This document shows positions 38,094 to 46,373 of a stretch of DNA of 64,000 bases, piece after piece (positions within the stretch are counted from its first letter, which is position 1; the number at the start of each line of letters is the position of its first letter). The DNA lies in NCBI RefSeq assembly GCF_041020765.1, contig NZ_JBEUEJ010000020.1, one strand, 5' to 3'. The stretch is from Kineococcus terrestris (lineage in GTDB: Bacteria > Actinomycetota > Actinomycetes > Actinomycetales > Kineococcaceae). The position numbers and the translations under genes were made by a program. The notes below the pieces were generated by a model. That model searched no databases. It worked only from the letters and a program-made list of their open reading frames with translations, and was not told the DNA's origin.

Positions 38094-40172
38094 GTGCCGC
38101 ACCGCGTCCTGTTCGCCCGCGCCGGCGACCTGAAGCCGGCCTACGAGGCGGTCGACTGGTCGGCCACCTCGGTCGGCGACCCCGCGACGTGGCCGGCCTC
38201 CCTGCTGCGGGCCCTGCAGACCGTCCTCGACACCCGCTTCCCCGCCCTCCTGTGCTGGGGCGACGACCTGACCATGCTCTACAACGACGCCTACGCCGCC
38301 ATGGTCGCCGACAAGCACCCCGGCGCGCTCGGGCGGCCCGTGCGCGCGGTCTTCCCCGAGGCGTGGGACGCCATCGAGCCCCTGTTCGCCCAGGCCCGCG
38401 CCGGGCACGCCACCTGGGTCGAGGACATGCCGCTCATGCTGGAGCGGCGCGGCTTCCTCGAGGAGTGCTGGTTCACCTTCTCCTACTCCCCGGTGATGGA
38501 CGACGACGGCGGCCTCGCCGGCATCCTCGACCTGTCCACCGAGACGACGAACCAGGTCCTGGACCGCCGCCGCCTGGAGCTGCTGACCCGCCTGGGCGAC
38601 CTGGCCACCGAGCTGGAGTCGCGCGAGGACTTCCCCGACCGCGCCCTGGAGGTCCTGGCCACCGACCCCGCCGACATGCCGCTGGCCGAGCTGCACCTGC
38701 CCGGCGCCCGCCGCGAGCACCGCCTGCCGCCGCCGCCCGACGACCTGGGCGCCCGCGACGCCGTCGTCGCCGAGGGCCCCGACGGGCGCACCGCCTGGCT
38801 GCGCATCCCCGGCGTGCGCGCCAGCGAGTCCGTCGGCGTCCTGGCCGTGCGCCTGAGCCCCCACCTGGCCGTCGACGCCGCCTACCTGGGGTTCCTGCGC
38901 CTGGTCGCCTCCTCCCTGGGCGACGCGCTGTCCGTGGCCGGCTCCTACGAGGCCGAGCGCCGCCGCGCCGACCAGCAGGCCGAGCACGCCCAGCGCCTGC
39001 GCGGACTCGTCGAGGTCGCCCAGACGCTGCCCGACGCCGAGGACGAGGAGGAGGTCCTCGGCGTCCTGGCCGCCAAGGCCGCCGACCTCGTGCACTCCGA
39101 CGGCGTCGTCCTCGGCCTCGTCGACCCCGCCGGCGGGGCGCCCCTGCGGGTCCTCGGCGACCGCGAGGACCCGTCCGTGCCGCTGCTGGAGCGCGCCCTC
39201 GACGGCGTCGCGCAGTTCACCGCCGACGAGCGCGGCGGCGCCGCGGCCCGCCCGCTGCGCGTGGCCGACCGCCTCGTCGGCGCCCTCGGGCTGTCCTGGC
39301 GCGGGCAGCGGACCGTCTCCGTCGAGGAGCGCGACGTCCTGTCCGCGCTGGCCGCCTCCACCGCGCAGGCCCTGGACCGCGTGCGCGCCCGCCGCGCCGA
39401 GCGCGAGGCCGCCGAGGCCGTGCGCTCGCTGGCCGAGACCCTCCAGCGCAGCCTGCTGACCGCCGCCCCCCAGCCCGGGCACCTGCAGATCGCCGTGCGC
39501 TACCTGCCCGCCGCCGAGCACGCCCAGGTCGGTGGCGACTGGCACGACGCCTTCCTCACCGCCACCGGCACCACCTGCCTGGTCATCGGCGACGTCACCG
39601 GCCACGACCAGGAGGCCGCCGCCGCGATGGGGCAGGTGCGCAACCTGCTGCGCGGCATCGGCTACAGCCTCGAGGTGTCCCCCGCGGCCGCGTTCACCGC
39701 CCTGGACCGCGCCATGCGCGACCTCGGCGTGGGCGCCCTGGCCACGGCCGTCCTGGCCACCGTCGAGCAGGTCGCCGACGGCTCCACCTGGCGGCTGCGC
39801 TGGTCCAACGCCGGGCACCCGCCGCCCGTCGTGCTGCTGCCCGGCGAGGACGGCGGGCCGGGGCGCGCCGAGCTGCTGCGCACCGACCCCGACCTGCTGC
39901 TCGGCCTGGACGCGGAGTGCTCGCGCGCCGACCACGTGCACGGCCTGCCGGCCGGGGCGACCGTCCTGCTCTACACCGACGGCCTCGTCGAGCGCCGCGG
40001 CGCCTCCGTCGACGACGGGCTGGCCTGGCTGCGGCGCACCGCCGGCGAGCTGGCCCACCTGGCCCCCGACGAGGTCTGCGACCGGCTGCTGGACCTCGTG
40101 GCCGGCGCCGCCGAGGACGACATCGCCGTCCTCGCCGTCCGGGTGCGCGAGCCCGGCGTCCCGCTGGCGTAA
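38094..40172 (+). CDS. PP2C (SpoIIE-type) serine phosphatase with PAS-like and GAF domains
   Basis: A 692-residue cytoplasmic signalling protein. The first 140 residues form a PAS-like domain (DTRFPALLCWGDDLTMLYNDAYAAMVADKHPGALG). A GAF domain follows around 310-440 (RLRGLVEVAQTLPDAEDEEEVLGVLAAKAADLV). The C-terminal 230 residues are a SpoIIE-like PP2C phosphatase (VRYLPAAEHAQVGGDWHDAF, VIGDVTGHDQEAAAAMGQ, TVLLYTDGLVERRG, EDDIAVLAVRV, all metal-binding aspartates present). Such proteins dephosphorylate anti-sigma antagonists in stress pathways. GTG 38094 follows TACGGT by six bases; ATG 38076 is the alternative. Confidence 0.9.
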   Translation: MPHRVLFARAGDLKPAYEAVDWSATSVGDPATWPASLLRALQTVLDTRFPALLCWGDDLTMLYNDAYAAMVADKHPGALGRPVRAVFPEAWDAIEPLFAQARAGHATWVEDMPLMLERRGFLEECWFTFSYSPVMDDDGGLAGILDLSTETTNQVLDRRRLELLTRLGDLATELESREDFPDRALEVLATDPADMPLAELHLPGARREHRLPPPPDDLGARDAVVAEGPDGRTAWLRIPGVRASESVGVLAVRLSPHLAVDAAYLGFLRLVASSLGDALSVAGSYEAERRRADQQAEHAQRLRGLVEVAQTLPDAEDEEEVLGVLAAKAADLVHSDGVVLGLVDPAGGAPLRVLGDREDPSVPLLERALDGVAQFTADERGGAAARPLRVADRLVGALGLSWRGQRTVSVEERDVLSALAASTAQALDRVRARRAEREAAEAVRSLAETLQRSLLTAAPQPGHLQIAVRYLPAAEHAQVGGDWHDAFLTATGTTCLVIGDVTGHDQEAAAAMGQVRNLLRGIGYSLEVSPAAAFTALDRAMRDLGVGALATAVLATVEQVADGSTWRLRWSNAGHPPPVVLLPGEDGGPGRAELLRTDPDLLLGLDAECSRADHVHGLPAGATVLLYTDGLVERRGASVDDGLAWLRRTAGELAHLAPDEVCDRLLDLVAGAAEDDIAVLAVRVREPGVPLA

Positions 40173-40537
40173 CCCCCCTCGGCGAGGCCCGCCCACCGCT
40201 CGAAGACGTTGCGGTGCGGCTCGTTGCGGGTCAGCGCCGCGTTCAGCCCGTACAGCAGCAGGAATGGCACCGTCCCCAGCAGCGCGTACTGGTCGGCGTG
40301 GCGCACCTCGTGGCGGCGGCGCTCCGGCCCGCCCAGCCCGCCGTGCAGCCACACGCAGCCCACCGTGGTGCCCCCGCGCCCGTACGTGCCGCGCGGCATC
40401 CCCGAGCACTCCACGAACAGGTCCGGCCCCACCCGCACCTGCGCCCCGTGGGCGCGCGCCCACACCAGCGCCAGCGCGGTCGCCGGTGCCGTGCGCACCG
40501 CCCGGTACACCGCCCACGCCCGCCCGGCGCGTCCCAC
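39971..40537 (-). CDS. Conserved hypothetical protein with antisense run-on tail
   Basis: The first 120 or so codons encode a recognisable actinobacterial family (LVWARAHGAQVRVGPDLFVECSGMPRGTYGRGGTTVGCVW, RRRHEVRHADQYALLGTVPFLLLYGL, NVFERWAGLAEGGYA), including an HEVRHADQ peptide reminiscent of metal sites. I would expect a stop right after GGYA. Instead the frame runs 65 more low-complexity codons to 39971, antisense to the end of the phosphatase gene (202-bp overlap). The natural stop was probably lost. GTG 40537 has GGGAGG eight bases upstream. Confidence 0.65.
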   Translation of the reverse strand: MGRAGRAWAVYRAVRTAPATALALVWARAHGAQVRVGPDLFVECSGMPRGTYGRGGTTVGCVWLHGGLGGPERRRHEVRHADQYALLGTVPFLLLYGLNAALTRNEPHRNVFERWAGLAEGGYASGTPGSRTRTARTAMSSSAAPATRSSSRSQTSSGARWASSPAVRRSQASPSSTEAPRRSTRPSV

Positions 40538-40658
40538 TCGCCAGCCCTCCCGCGCTCCGCCCGTCACCGCCCCATGGGACCGCCGCCGGGCGCCCGGCGT
40601 CCAGCGGGGGACCGGGCGGGTGGCGGCACCGGGCAGGACGCGCGGGCAGGATGCGCCG

Positions 40659-41204
40659 GTGGAGATCGAGCGCGTCCCCGTCCCGCCGCCCGCCGACGTC
40701 CTCGACGGCCTGGCCGACGTCCTGCGCGACGCCGTCGACGACGGCGCCAGCGTCGGCTTCCCCGCCGTCCCCGACCCGGCCGCCGCCCGCGCCTGGTGGG
40801 CGTCCTGGCTGACCGGCGGGGCGTGGACGTGGGTGGCGCGCGGGGGCAGCCGCGTCGTCGGGACGGTGTCCCTCGTGCTCGCGGGTCCCGCCAACGGCGC
40901 CCACCGCGCCGAGCTGGTCAAGCTGCTCGTGCACCGCGACGCCCGCGGCCGCGGGACGGCGGGCGCCCTGGTGGCCGCCGCCGAGGCGGAGGCCGCGCGG
41001 GCCGGGCGCTGGCTGCTGGTGCTGGACACCGAGACCGGCAGCGCGGCCGAGTCCGTCTACCCCCGCTGGGGCTGGCGGCGGGTGGGCACCGTCGAGGGGT
41101 ACGCCCTGTCCCCGCGCGGGACCTTCACCGGCACGACCTTCTTCGCCAAGACGCTGCCCGGCGCCCCCCGCGGCCGCGACGACGACGGTGCCGCAGCGCG
41201 GTGA
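40659..41204 (+). CDS. GNAT family N-acetyltransferase
   Basis: A 181-residue acetyl-CoA-dependent acetyltransferase. The core is VVGTVSLVLAGPANGAHRAELVKLLVHRDARGRGTAGALVAAAEAEA, with RDARGRGTAGAL as the acetyl-CoA pyrophosphate-binding loop, then LLVLDTETGSAAESVYPRWGWRRVGTVEGYAL. The last 15 residues are disordered. GTG 40659 follows CAGGAT by six bases. The acceptor substrate is unknown. Confidence 0.9.
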   Translation: MEIERVPVPPPADVLDGLADVLRDAVDDGASVGFPAVPDPAAARAWWASWLTGGAWTWVARGGSRVVGTVSLVLAGPANGAHRAELVKLLVHRDARGRGTAGALVAAAEAEAARAGRWLLVLDTETGSAAESVYPRWGWRRVGTVEGYALSPRGTFTGTTFFAKTLPGAPRGRDDDGAAAR

Positions 41205-41275
41205 CACGCCGTCGCGGTCGACAACGGGCCGCGCACCGGGCATCTTCTAGAACGGAGGCGTCGAGAGGAGGCGCT

Positions 41276-43033
41276 GTGACGGGTGGTGGCGCGCTCGTGG
41301 AGCCCGGGGCGGACGGCCGGCGCGCGCCCCGCGCGGGGTCCGACCGCGCCGGGACCGCGCTCACCGACGACGACGGGGTCGTCCTGGAGGTCGACCCCGC
41401 CTACTGCGCGCTCGTCGCCGGCCGCCCCCGCGACCTGCTGGGCCGGCGGCTGCACGAGGTCGTCCGCGTCGACGGCGGCCCCTTCGACCTGCCCGCCGCC
41501 GTGGCGCGGCTGCTGGCCGCCGGCTCCGGAGCGCCGCCGCTGAGCGTCGAGGGCGTCGTGCACCGCCTCGACGGGACGTCGTTCGCCGCCCGCTCCTCGC
41601 TCAGCCTCAGCGGCGCCGCGGCCGGCCGCCCCGTCGTCGTCGCGCGCCTGGCCCCGGCCGGGGACGGCGCCGAACCCGCGCGCGCCCTGCCCGCCGGTGC
41701 CGGGCGCGACGCCCTGACCGGCCTGCCCGGCCGCCCGGCGCTCCTGGCGGCGCTGACCGCGCTGCTGGGCGCCGACGGGCCCGGTGCCCCCGCGCCGCTG
41801 GCCGTCGTGCACTGCGACGTCGACCGCCTCGCCGTCGTCAACGACGCCCTGGGCCGCGGTGCGGGCGACGAGCTGCTGGCCGTGGTGGCCCGCGCCCTGC
41901 CGCAGCGGCTGCGCGCCGGCGACCTCGTGGCCCGCGTGGCGCCGGACGAGTTCGTCGCCGTCCTCGGCGCGGTGGCCGACCCCGCGACGGCGCTGCGCGC
42001 GGCCCGGCGCCTGGCCGCCCCCCTCGTCGTCCCGCTGGCCGGGCGCGACGTCACCACCACCCTGCGCGCCGGGGTGGCGCTCGCCCGCCCCGACGCGGGC
42101 GGCGCCGGGCCCGAGGAGGCCGCGCGGGCCGCCGAGGCGCTGCTGCGCGACGCCTCCTCGGCGCTGGGGGAGGCCGGGCGCGCCGGTCGCGGCGCCGTGC
42201 GGCTGCACTGCCCGGCCGCGCGCGAGCGCGCCCTGCGCTCCCTGGACGCCGAGGAGGACCTGCGCCGCGGGCTGCGCCGCGGCGAGCTGGAGGTGCACTA
42301 CCAGCCGGTCGTGGACCTGCGCGAGCAGCGCCGCGTCGGCTTCGAGGCGCTCGCGCGCTGGCGCCACCCCGAGCGCGGCCTGCTCCTGCCGGCCGACTTC
42401 CTGCCCGCCGCGGAGGAGAGCGGCCTGGACGCCGTCGTGGACGCCGTCGTCCTGACGGCCGCGCTGGACTTCCTGCAGCGCCGCCCCGGCGTCCACGTGG
42501 CCGTCAACGTGTCCGCCCGCCGCCTGGACGGCACGTGGGCCGCGACCGTGACCGAGGGCCTGGCCCGCCGCGGGGTCGCACCGCAGCGGCTGGTCGTGGA
42601 GCTGCTGGAGACCGCGCTGCTGGCCGACGACCCGGTGCCCGTGGCCGAGCTGCGGGCGCTGTCCGCGCGGGGCGTGCCCGTCTTCATCGACGACTTCGGC
42701 ACCGGCTGGGCGGCCCTGTCGTACCTGCGGCGGCTGCCCGTGGACGGCGTGAAGCTGGACCGCTCCTTCGTCGCCGACCTGCCCGGGGACCGCGACTGCG
42801 CGCGCATCGCCGACGCCGTCGCGGCGCTGGCGGCGGGCCTGTCCCTGCAGGCGCTGGCCGAGGGCGTGGAGACGGCGGCGCAGGCGCGGCTGCTGGCCGA
42901 GCGGGGCTGGCGCTACGCCCAGGGCTGGCACTTCGGGCGCGCCGAGCCCGAGGAGCACTGGTACCCGGCTCAGGGGGTGCGCGCGACCGACGCCCCCGCC
43001 CGGCCGGGGTGCCCCTCGCGCGAGCCCGCGTAG
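41276..43033 (+). CDS. PAS-like/GGDEF(degenerate)/EAL cyclic-di-GMP phosphodiesterase
   Basis: A 585-residue protein. Residues 30-135 resemble a PAS domain. The GGDEF domain (about 145-300) has APDEF at 222-226 instead of GGDEF, so it is probably catalytically inactive and could serve as a GTP or c-di-GMP sensor. The EAL domain (325-570) keeps HYQPVVDL, FEALARW (E357), VAVNVSARRL, VVELLETALL, FIDDFGTGW and VKLDRSFV, so it should hydrolyse c-di-GMP. GTG 41276 has a GAGAGGAGG ribosome site. Its last 64 bases overlap the convergent gene at 42970. There are no membrane segments. Confidence 0.9.
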   Translation: MTGGGALVEPGADGRRAPRAGSDRAGTALTDDDGVVLEVDPAYCALVAGRPRDLLGRRLHEVVRVDGGPFDLPAAVARLLAAGSGAPPLSVEGVVHRLDGTSFAARSSLSLSGAAAGRPVVVARLAPAGDGAEPARALPAGAGRDALTGLPGRPALLAALTALLGADGPGAPAPLAVVHCDVDRLAVVNDALGRGAGDELLAVVARALPQRLRAGDLVARVAPDEFVAVLGAVADPATALRAARRLAAPLVVPLAGRDVTTTLRAGVALARPDAGGAGPEEAARAAEALLRDASSALGEAGRAGRGAVRLHCPAARERALRSLDAEEDLRRGLRRGELEVHYQPVVDLREQRRVGFEALARWRHPERGLLLPADFLPAAEESGLDAVVDAVVLTAALDFLQRRPGVHVAVNVSARRLDGTWAATVTEGLARRGVAPQRLVVELLETALLADDPVPVAELRALSARGVPVFIDDFGTGWAALSYLRRLPVDGVKLDRSFVADLPGDRDCARIADAVAALAAGLSLQALAEGVETAAQARLLAERGWRYAQGWHFGRAEPEEHWYPAQGVRATDAPARPGCPSREPA

Positions 43034-43617
43034 GCGGCCTCGCGCACGCCCCGCCACGGCGGGGGGATCTCCAGACCGGGCACGGGGTTGAGGACGGGGT
43101 CCCAGCGGGGCCCGTCGTCGTCCCCGGCGCGCTCGGGGTCCGCGAGCAGCTCCAGGTCCGCGAACGGGTGCCAGCGCCCGTGCGGGCGGGCGACGCCCAG
43201 CTCGAAGGCGCGCGGGTCGCGGGCGTCGGCGCGCGCGGCCAGCAGCAGCGGCCCGGCGGGGCTGGCGAACGACAGCACCGAGGAGTAGGTGCTGCCCCAC
43301 GCCCGCCGCGGCACGATGAAGCGGCGGGCCCGCGGCCGGGTGCCAGTCGTGGACAGCATGAGGTCGCGCGGGCGCCCGTCGCCGTCCCAGGTGCGCACGG
43401 CCAGCCCGAGGACGTCGGGCAGCGGGACGGGCAGCCCCGCCGCGCGGGAGAAGCGCACGAGGGCCGGCTCGTCGGCGGCCTCGTCCAGCCACGGCACGCC
43501 CGTGGCCCCGGTGCCCAGCCCGCGCCGGTGCAGCCGGGCGGGCACGAGCGCCCCGGTGGGGTGCAGGGCGCGGGCGCGGCGGGTGGCGGCCAGGACGTGG
43601 AAGGCGCGGTGCAGCAC
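42970..43617 (-). CDS. Conserved hypothetical protein
   Basis: A 215-residue protein of a family common in actinobacteria (sometimes labelled phosphodiesterase without evidence). Core segments are GLPVPLPDVLGLAVRTWD, RDLMLSTTGTRPRARRFIVPRRAWGSTYSSVLSFASPAGPLLLAARAD and LELLADPE. A histidine- and arginine-rich start (LHRAFHVLAATRRARALHPTGALV) precedes it. GTG 43617 follows AAGACT by six bases. The C-terminus overlaps the EAL gene by 64 bases on the opposite strand. Confidence 0.7.
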   Translation of the reverse strand: MLHRAFHVLAATRRARALHPTGALVPARLHRRGLGTGATGVPWLDEAADEPALVRFSRAAGLPVPLPDVLGLAVRTWDGDGRPRDLMLSTTGTRPRARRFIVPRRAWGSTYSSVLSFASPAGPLLLAARADARDPRAFELGVARPHGRWHPFADLELLADPERAGDDDGPRWDPVLNPVPGLEIPPPWRGVREAAYAGSREGHPGRAGASVARTP

Positions 43618-43693
43618 CCGCCCAGTCTTCCGGCGGCCCGCGCTCGCGCACCTCGGCTCGCGGCCGGGCCCGCACCGGCGCACCCTCGGTCCC

Positions 43694-43903
43694 GTGAGCA
43701 GCGCCGACGACCCGTTCGACGTCTCCTGGTTCGAGGCGTACCGGGACCTGACGCGGCAGGAGGCGCAGGACCGCGCCCGCGCCGAGGGCCGCGTCGTGCG
43801 CGTCGTGCGCCCCGGCGACGTCGTGACGATGGAGTTCTCCCCCTCCCGCCTGACCGTCCACCTCGACGCCGACGGCACCCTGCGCTCCCTCGCCCCCGGC
43901 TGA
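43694..43903 (+). CDS. I78-like peptidase inhibitor family protein
   Basis: A 69-residue small protein. LTRQEAQDRARAEGRVVRVVRPGDVVTMEFSPSRLTVHLD fits the potato-inhibitor-like I78 family (wedge-type fold, R-x-x-x-D-x-x-T-x-x-x-x-x-x-R-L spacing). It has no signal peptide, which is unlike secreted I78 inhibitors, so an intracellular role is possible. GTG 43694 follows CACCCT with a seven-base gap. The hairpin repeat cluster begins 16 bases beyond its stop. Confidence 0.65.
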   Translation: MSSADDPFDVSWFEAYRDLTRQEAQDRARAEGRVVRVVRPGDVVTMEFSPSRLTVHLDADGTLRSLAPG

Positions 43904-43919
43904 CCCCCCTCCTCCCGCC

Positions 43920-44013
43920 GTGATCATGGATGGCTGACCCCTCACTCATCCATGATCACCACTCACCACCTGCCATGATCACGCACGGGTGAGCCTTCAC
44001 CCATCCATGATCA
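43920..44013. repeat. GTGATCATGGATG hairpin repeats
   Basis: GTGATCATGGATG (43920-43932) and CATCCATGATCAC (43947-43959) are perfect 13-bp inverted arms with a 14-base loop. CCATGATCAC recurs directly at 43973-43982 and 44004-44013, and between them GGGTGA (43987-43992) pairs with TCACCC (43997-44002). The 190-bp gap after the I78-like gene consists almost only of these and the next element. A related half-site lies at 52127. Confidence 0.8.
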
Positions 44014-44026
44014 CCGCGTACCCCTG

Positions 44027-44061
44027 CCGTGATCTTGCAGGGTTTCCCAGCAAGATCACGG
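44027..44061. repeat. CCGTGATCTTGC hairpin
   Basis: Perfect 12-bp arms (44027-44038, 44050-44061), and inside the 11-base loop GGG and CCC can pair as well, leaving a TTT tip. It shares the GTGATC core with the adjacent repeats. It could stop transcription coming from upstream before the lyase gene. Confidence 0.8.
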
Positions 44062-44094
44062 TGGGGGGGTAGGGGAGGTCACACCCCGCAGCGG

Positions 44095-45258
44095 ATGGTC
44101 CACGCGGTGCGCGCGGTTGGACACGACGTGCCCGCCGCACCCACCAGCAGCACCCCGACCGAGACCCCCGCCACCTCCGCCACGTCCACCGACCGCCCCG
44201 CGCGCCCCGTCCGCTGGACGCCCCGCACCGTCCTCGTCACCGCCTCCGCCGCCGCCGAGCCGCACGGCCAGCGGGTCCTGCAGCGCCTCGAGCGCGCCGG
44301 CGTCCAGGACGTGCGGTTCCTGTCCGGCGACCGCCTGCCCAACCTGCGCGACGCCAGCTACGGCGACGCCAAGCGCACCCTGGCCCTCGTCACCAGCGCC
44401 GCCAGCACGCGCAAGCCCGTGCCGATCCCGCCGAGCGCCGACTGGTCGTTCCCCATCGCGCAGGGCTGCCCGGGGCACTGCCAGTACTGCTACCTGGCCG
44501 GGTCGCTGTCCGGCCCGCCCATCACCCGCGTGTACGCGGACCTGCCGCGCGTCCTGGCCGGTCTCGACGACGTCGTCGGCGCCGGGTCGGTGACCACCGG
44601 CACGGCCGCGCGCGGTCACGAGGGCACGACCTTCGAGGCGTCCTGCTACACCGACCCGCTCGCCCTGGAACACGTCACCGGCTCGCTGTCGGCGACGATC
44701 TCCCACTTCGGCACGCACGAGTGGGCCGGCCCGGTCCAGCTGCGGTTCACGACCAAGTACGACGACGTCGAGGACCTGCTGGCCCTGCCGCACGGCGGTC
44801 GCACGCGCGTGCGGGCGTCGGTCGGGGTGCGCGACGTGGAGCGCTTCGAGGGCGGCACCGCCCGGGTGCCCGCGCGCCTGGCCGCCCTGGGCCGCCTGGC
44901 GCGCGCCGGCTACCCCGTCGGCCTGACGATCGCGCCGATCATGCCGGTGGACGACTGGCGCGCCGAGTACGGCGCCCTCCTGGCCGCGGCCGCCGCCGAG
45001 CTGGACGGCGTGTCCGGCCTGGACCTGACAGTGGAGTGCATCACCCACCGGTTCACGCCCAAGAGCAAGGACGTCCAGCTCGACTGGTACCCGCGCACCA
45101 AGCTCGACCTGGACGAGTCGGCGCGCTCCCGCAAGCACGGCAAGTTCGGCGCCGTGAAGTACGTCTACGACGCGGCCACGACGCGCGAGCTGCGCGGCTG
45201 GTTCGAGGACGCCCTGGCGCGCGAGCTGCCCGCCGCGCGCGTCCTGTACTGGACCTGA
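44095..45258 (+). CDS. Spore photoproduct lyase-like radical SAM protein
   Basis: A 387-residue radical SAM enzyme of the SplB family. The [4Fe-4S] motif CPGHCQYC (C125-x3-C129-x2-C132 from ATG 44095) and the SPL context AQGCPGHCQYCYLAGSL, LEASCYTDPLALEH-like segment, LTVECITHRFTPKSKDVQLDWYP and KHGKFGAVKYVYD are clear. SplB reverses the UV thymine photoproduct of spores. The window gives no sign of sporulation, so the role here (DNA repair or another radical reaction) is open. The start is uncertain: ATG 44095 or GTG 44128. Confidence 0.88.
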   Translation: MVHAVRAVGHDVPAAPTSSTPTETPATSATSTDRPARPVRWTPRTVLVTASAAAEPHGQRVLQRLERAGVQDVRFLSGDRLPNLRDASYGDAKRTLALVTSAASTRKPVPIPPSADWSFPIAQGCPGHCQYCYLAGSLSGPPITRVYADLPRVLAGLDDVVGAGSVTTGTAARGHEGTTFEASCYTDPLALEHVTGSLSATISHFGTHEWAGPVQLRFTTKYDDVEDLLALPHGGRTRVRASVGVRDVERFEGGTARVPARLAALGRLARAGYPVGLTIAPIMPVDDWRAEYGALLAAAAAELDGVSGLDLTVECITHRFTPKSKDVQLDWYPRTKLDLDESARSRKHGKFGAVKYVYDAATTRELRGWFEDALARELPAARVLYWT

Positions 45259-45266
45259 GACCGCTG

Positions 45267-45295
45267 CGGCGGCGCCCGCGGGGCGGGCGCCGCCG
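45267..45295. terminator. Bidirectional terminator hairpin
   Basis: CGGCGGCGCCCG (45267-45278) pairs perfectly with CGGGCGCCGCCG (45284-45295) across a five-base loop. It lies between the convergent lyase and aldo/keto reductase genes, eight bases after the former's stop. Confidence 0.65.
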
Positions 45296-45300
45296 GCGGG

Positions 45301-46284
45301 TCACCAGCGGTGGTGCACGTGCTCGGCGACGAGCTCCTCGTACACGGCGCGGACGGCGTCCTGCTGCTCGCCCGTCGGCGCGGGCAGGTCGGCGGCCGCG
45401 GCGTTGGAGCGGGCCTGCTCGGTGTTGCGGGCGCCGGGGATGACGACGCTGACGCCCGGCTGCTCGACGATCCAGCGCAGCGTGAACTGCGCCAGCGGCG
45501 CGTCACCGGCGACCTCGCGCAGCCGGCGCGCGGCCGCGACGGCCACCTCGAACGGCACCCCGGCGAAGGTCTCGCCGATGTCGAAGGCCTTGCCCTCGCG
45601 GTTGTACGTGCGGTGGTCGTCGTCGCCGAACGTCGTCGTCTCGTCGTACTTGCCCGACAGCACGCCGGAGGCGAGCGGCACGCGCACGACGACCCCGACA
45701 CCGGCCTCCGCGGCGGCGGGCAGGAACTCGGTGACCGGCTTGAGCCGCAGCGGGTTGAGGATGATCTGCACCGAGGCGACACCGGGGCGGGCGACGGCGG
45801 CCAGGCCCTCGGCGACGGTCTCCACGGACACCCCGTAGGCGCGGGTGCGGCCCTCGGACACCAGCGTGTCCAGGGCGTCGAAGACGGCGTCGCGCTCGTA
45901 CACGTCCGGCGGCGGGCAGTGCAGCTGCACCAGGTCGAGCGTGTCGACGCCGAGGTTCTCGCGGCTGCGGTCGTTCCACGCGCGGAAGTTGTCCAGCGAG
46001 TAGGCGTCCGCGACGTGCGGGTCGGCGCGCCGGCCCATCTTGGTGGCGATCACCAGCTCGTCACCGCCGCGCTCGCGCGCGAAGCGGCCCACGAGGCGCT
46101 CGCTGCGCCCGTCGCCGTACACGTCGGCGGTGTCGAGGAACGTCACCCCCGCGTCGACGGCCGCGCCGAGCGTGGCGAGCGCGTCGTCCTCGCTCACCGA
46201 CCCCCAGTCACCGCCGAGCTGCCAGCAGCCCAGCCCCACGACACCGACCTGGCGGCCGGTCCTGCCCAGCGTCCTCGTCTGCAC
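45301..46284 (-). CDS. Aldo/keto reductase
   Basis: A 327-residue NADPH-dependent TIM-barrel oxidoreductase. The catalytic tetrad is in place: D51 and Y56 in FLDTADVYG, K82 in IATKMG, H122 in LVQLHCP. The cofactor-binding end SVVIPGARNTEQARSN is typical. GTG 46284 is eight bases after TAGAGT, probably leaderless. It resembles the YdbC/AKR subgroup that acts on aldehydes or sugars. A strong hairpin separates its end from the lyase gene. Confidence 0.92.
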   Translation of the reverse strand: MQTRTLGRTGRQVGVVGLGCWQLGGDWGSVSEDDALATLGAAVDAGVTFLDTADVYGDGRSERLVGRFARERGGDELVIATKMGRRADPHVADAYSLDNFRAWNDRSRENLGVDTLDLVQLHCPPPDVYERDAVFDALDTLVSEGRTRAYGVSVETVAEGLAAVARPGVASVQIILNPLRLKPVTEFLPAAAEAGVGVVVRVPLASGVLSGKYDETTTFGDDDHRTYNREGKAFDIGETFAGVPFEVAVAAARRLREVAGDAPLAQFTLRWIVEQPGVSVVIPGARNTEQARSNAAAADLPAPTGEQQDAVRAVYEELVAEHVHHRW

Positions 46285-46373
46285 GTCGGCGGACTCTACG
46301 GACCGCGGCCGGCGCGCGCGCCCCGGGTGGTGCCCGGCGGGCGCGACACCGCCGCCGCCCCGAGACTGGCGCG

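Noticed and set aside
36942..41243. A minus-strand open frame of more than 1400 codons
   Set aside because: Only its last 347 codons (the LLM enzyme) resemble protein. The rest is antisense to the phosphatase and GNAT genes and has the low-complexity glycine/arginine/histidine make-up of GC-rich shadow frames.
38009..43033. A plus-strand frame of about 1670 codons that would fuse the phosphatase region to the EAL protein
   Set aside because: The phosphatase is in another frame; only the part from 41276 is protein-like, with its own ribosome site.
43920..44061. CRISPR array or att site
   Set aside because: Hairpins differ in sequence and spacing, no regular spacers, and no integrase nearby.
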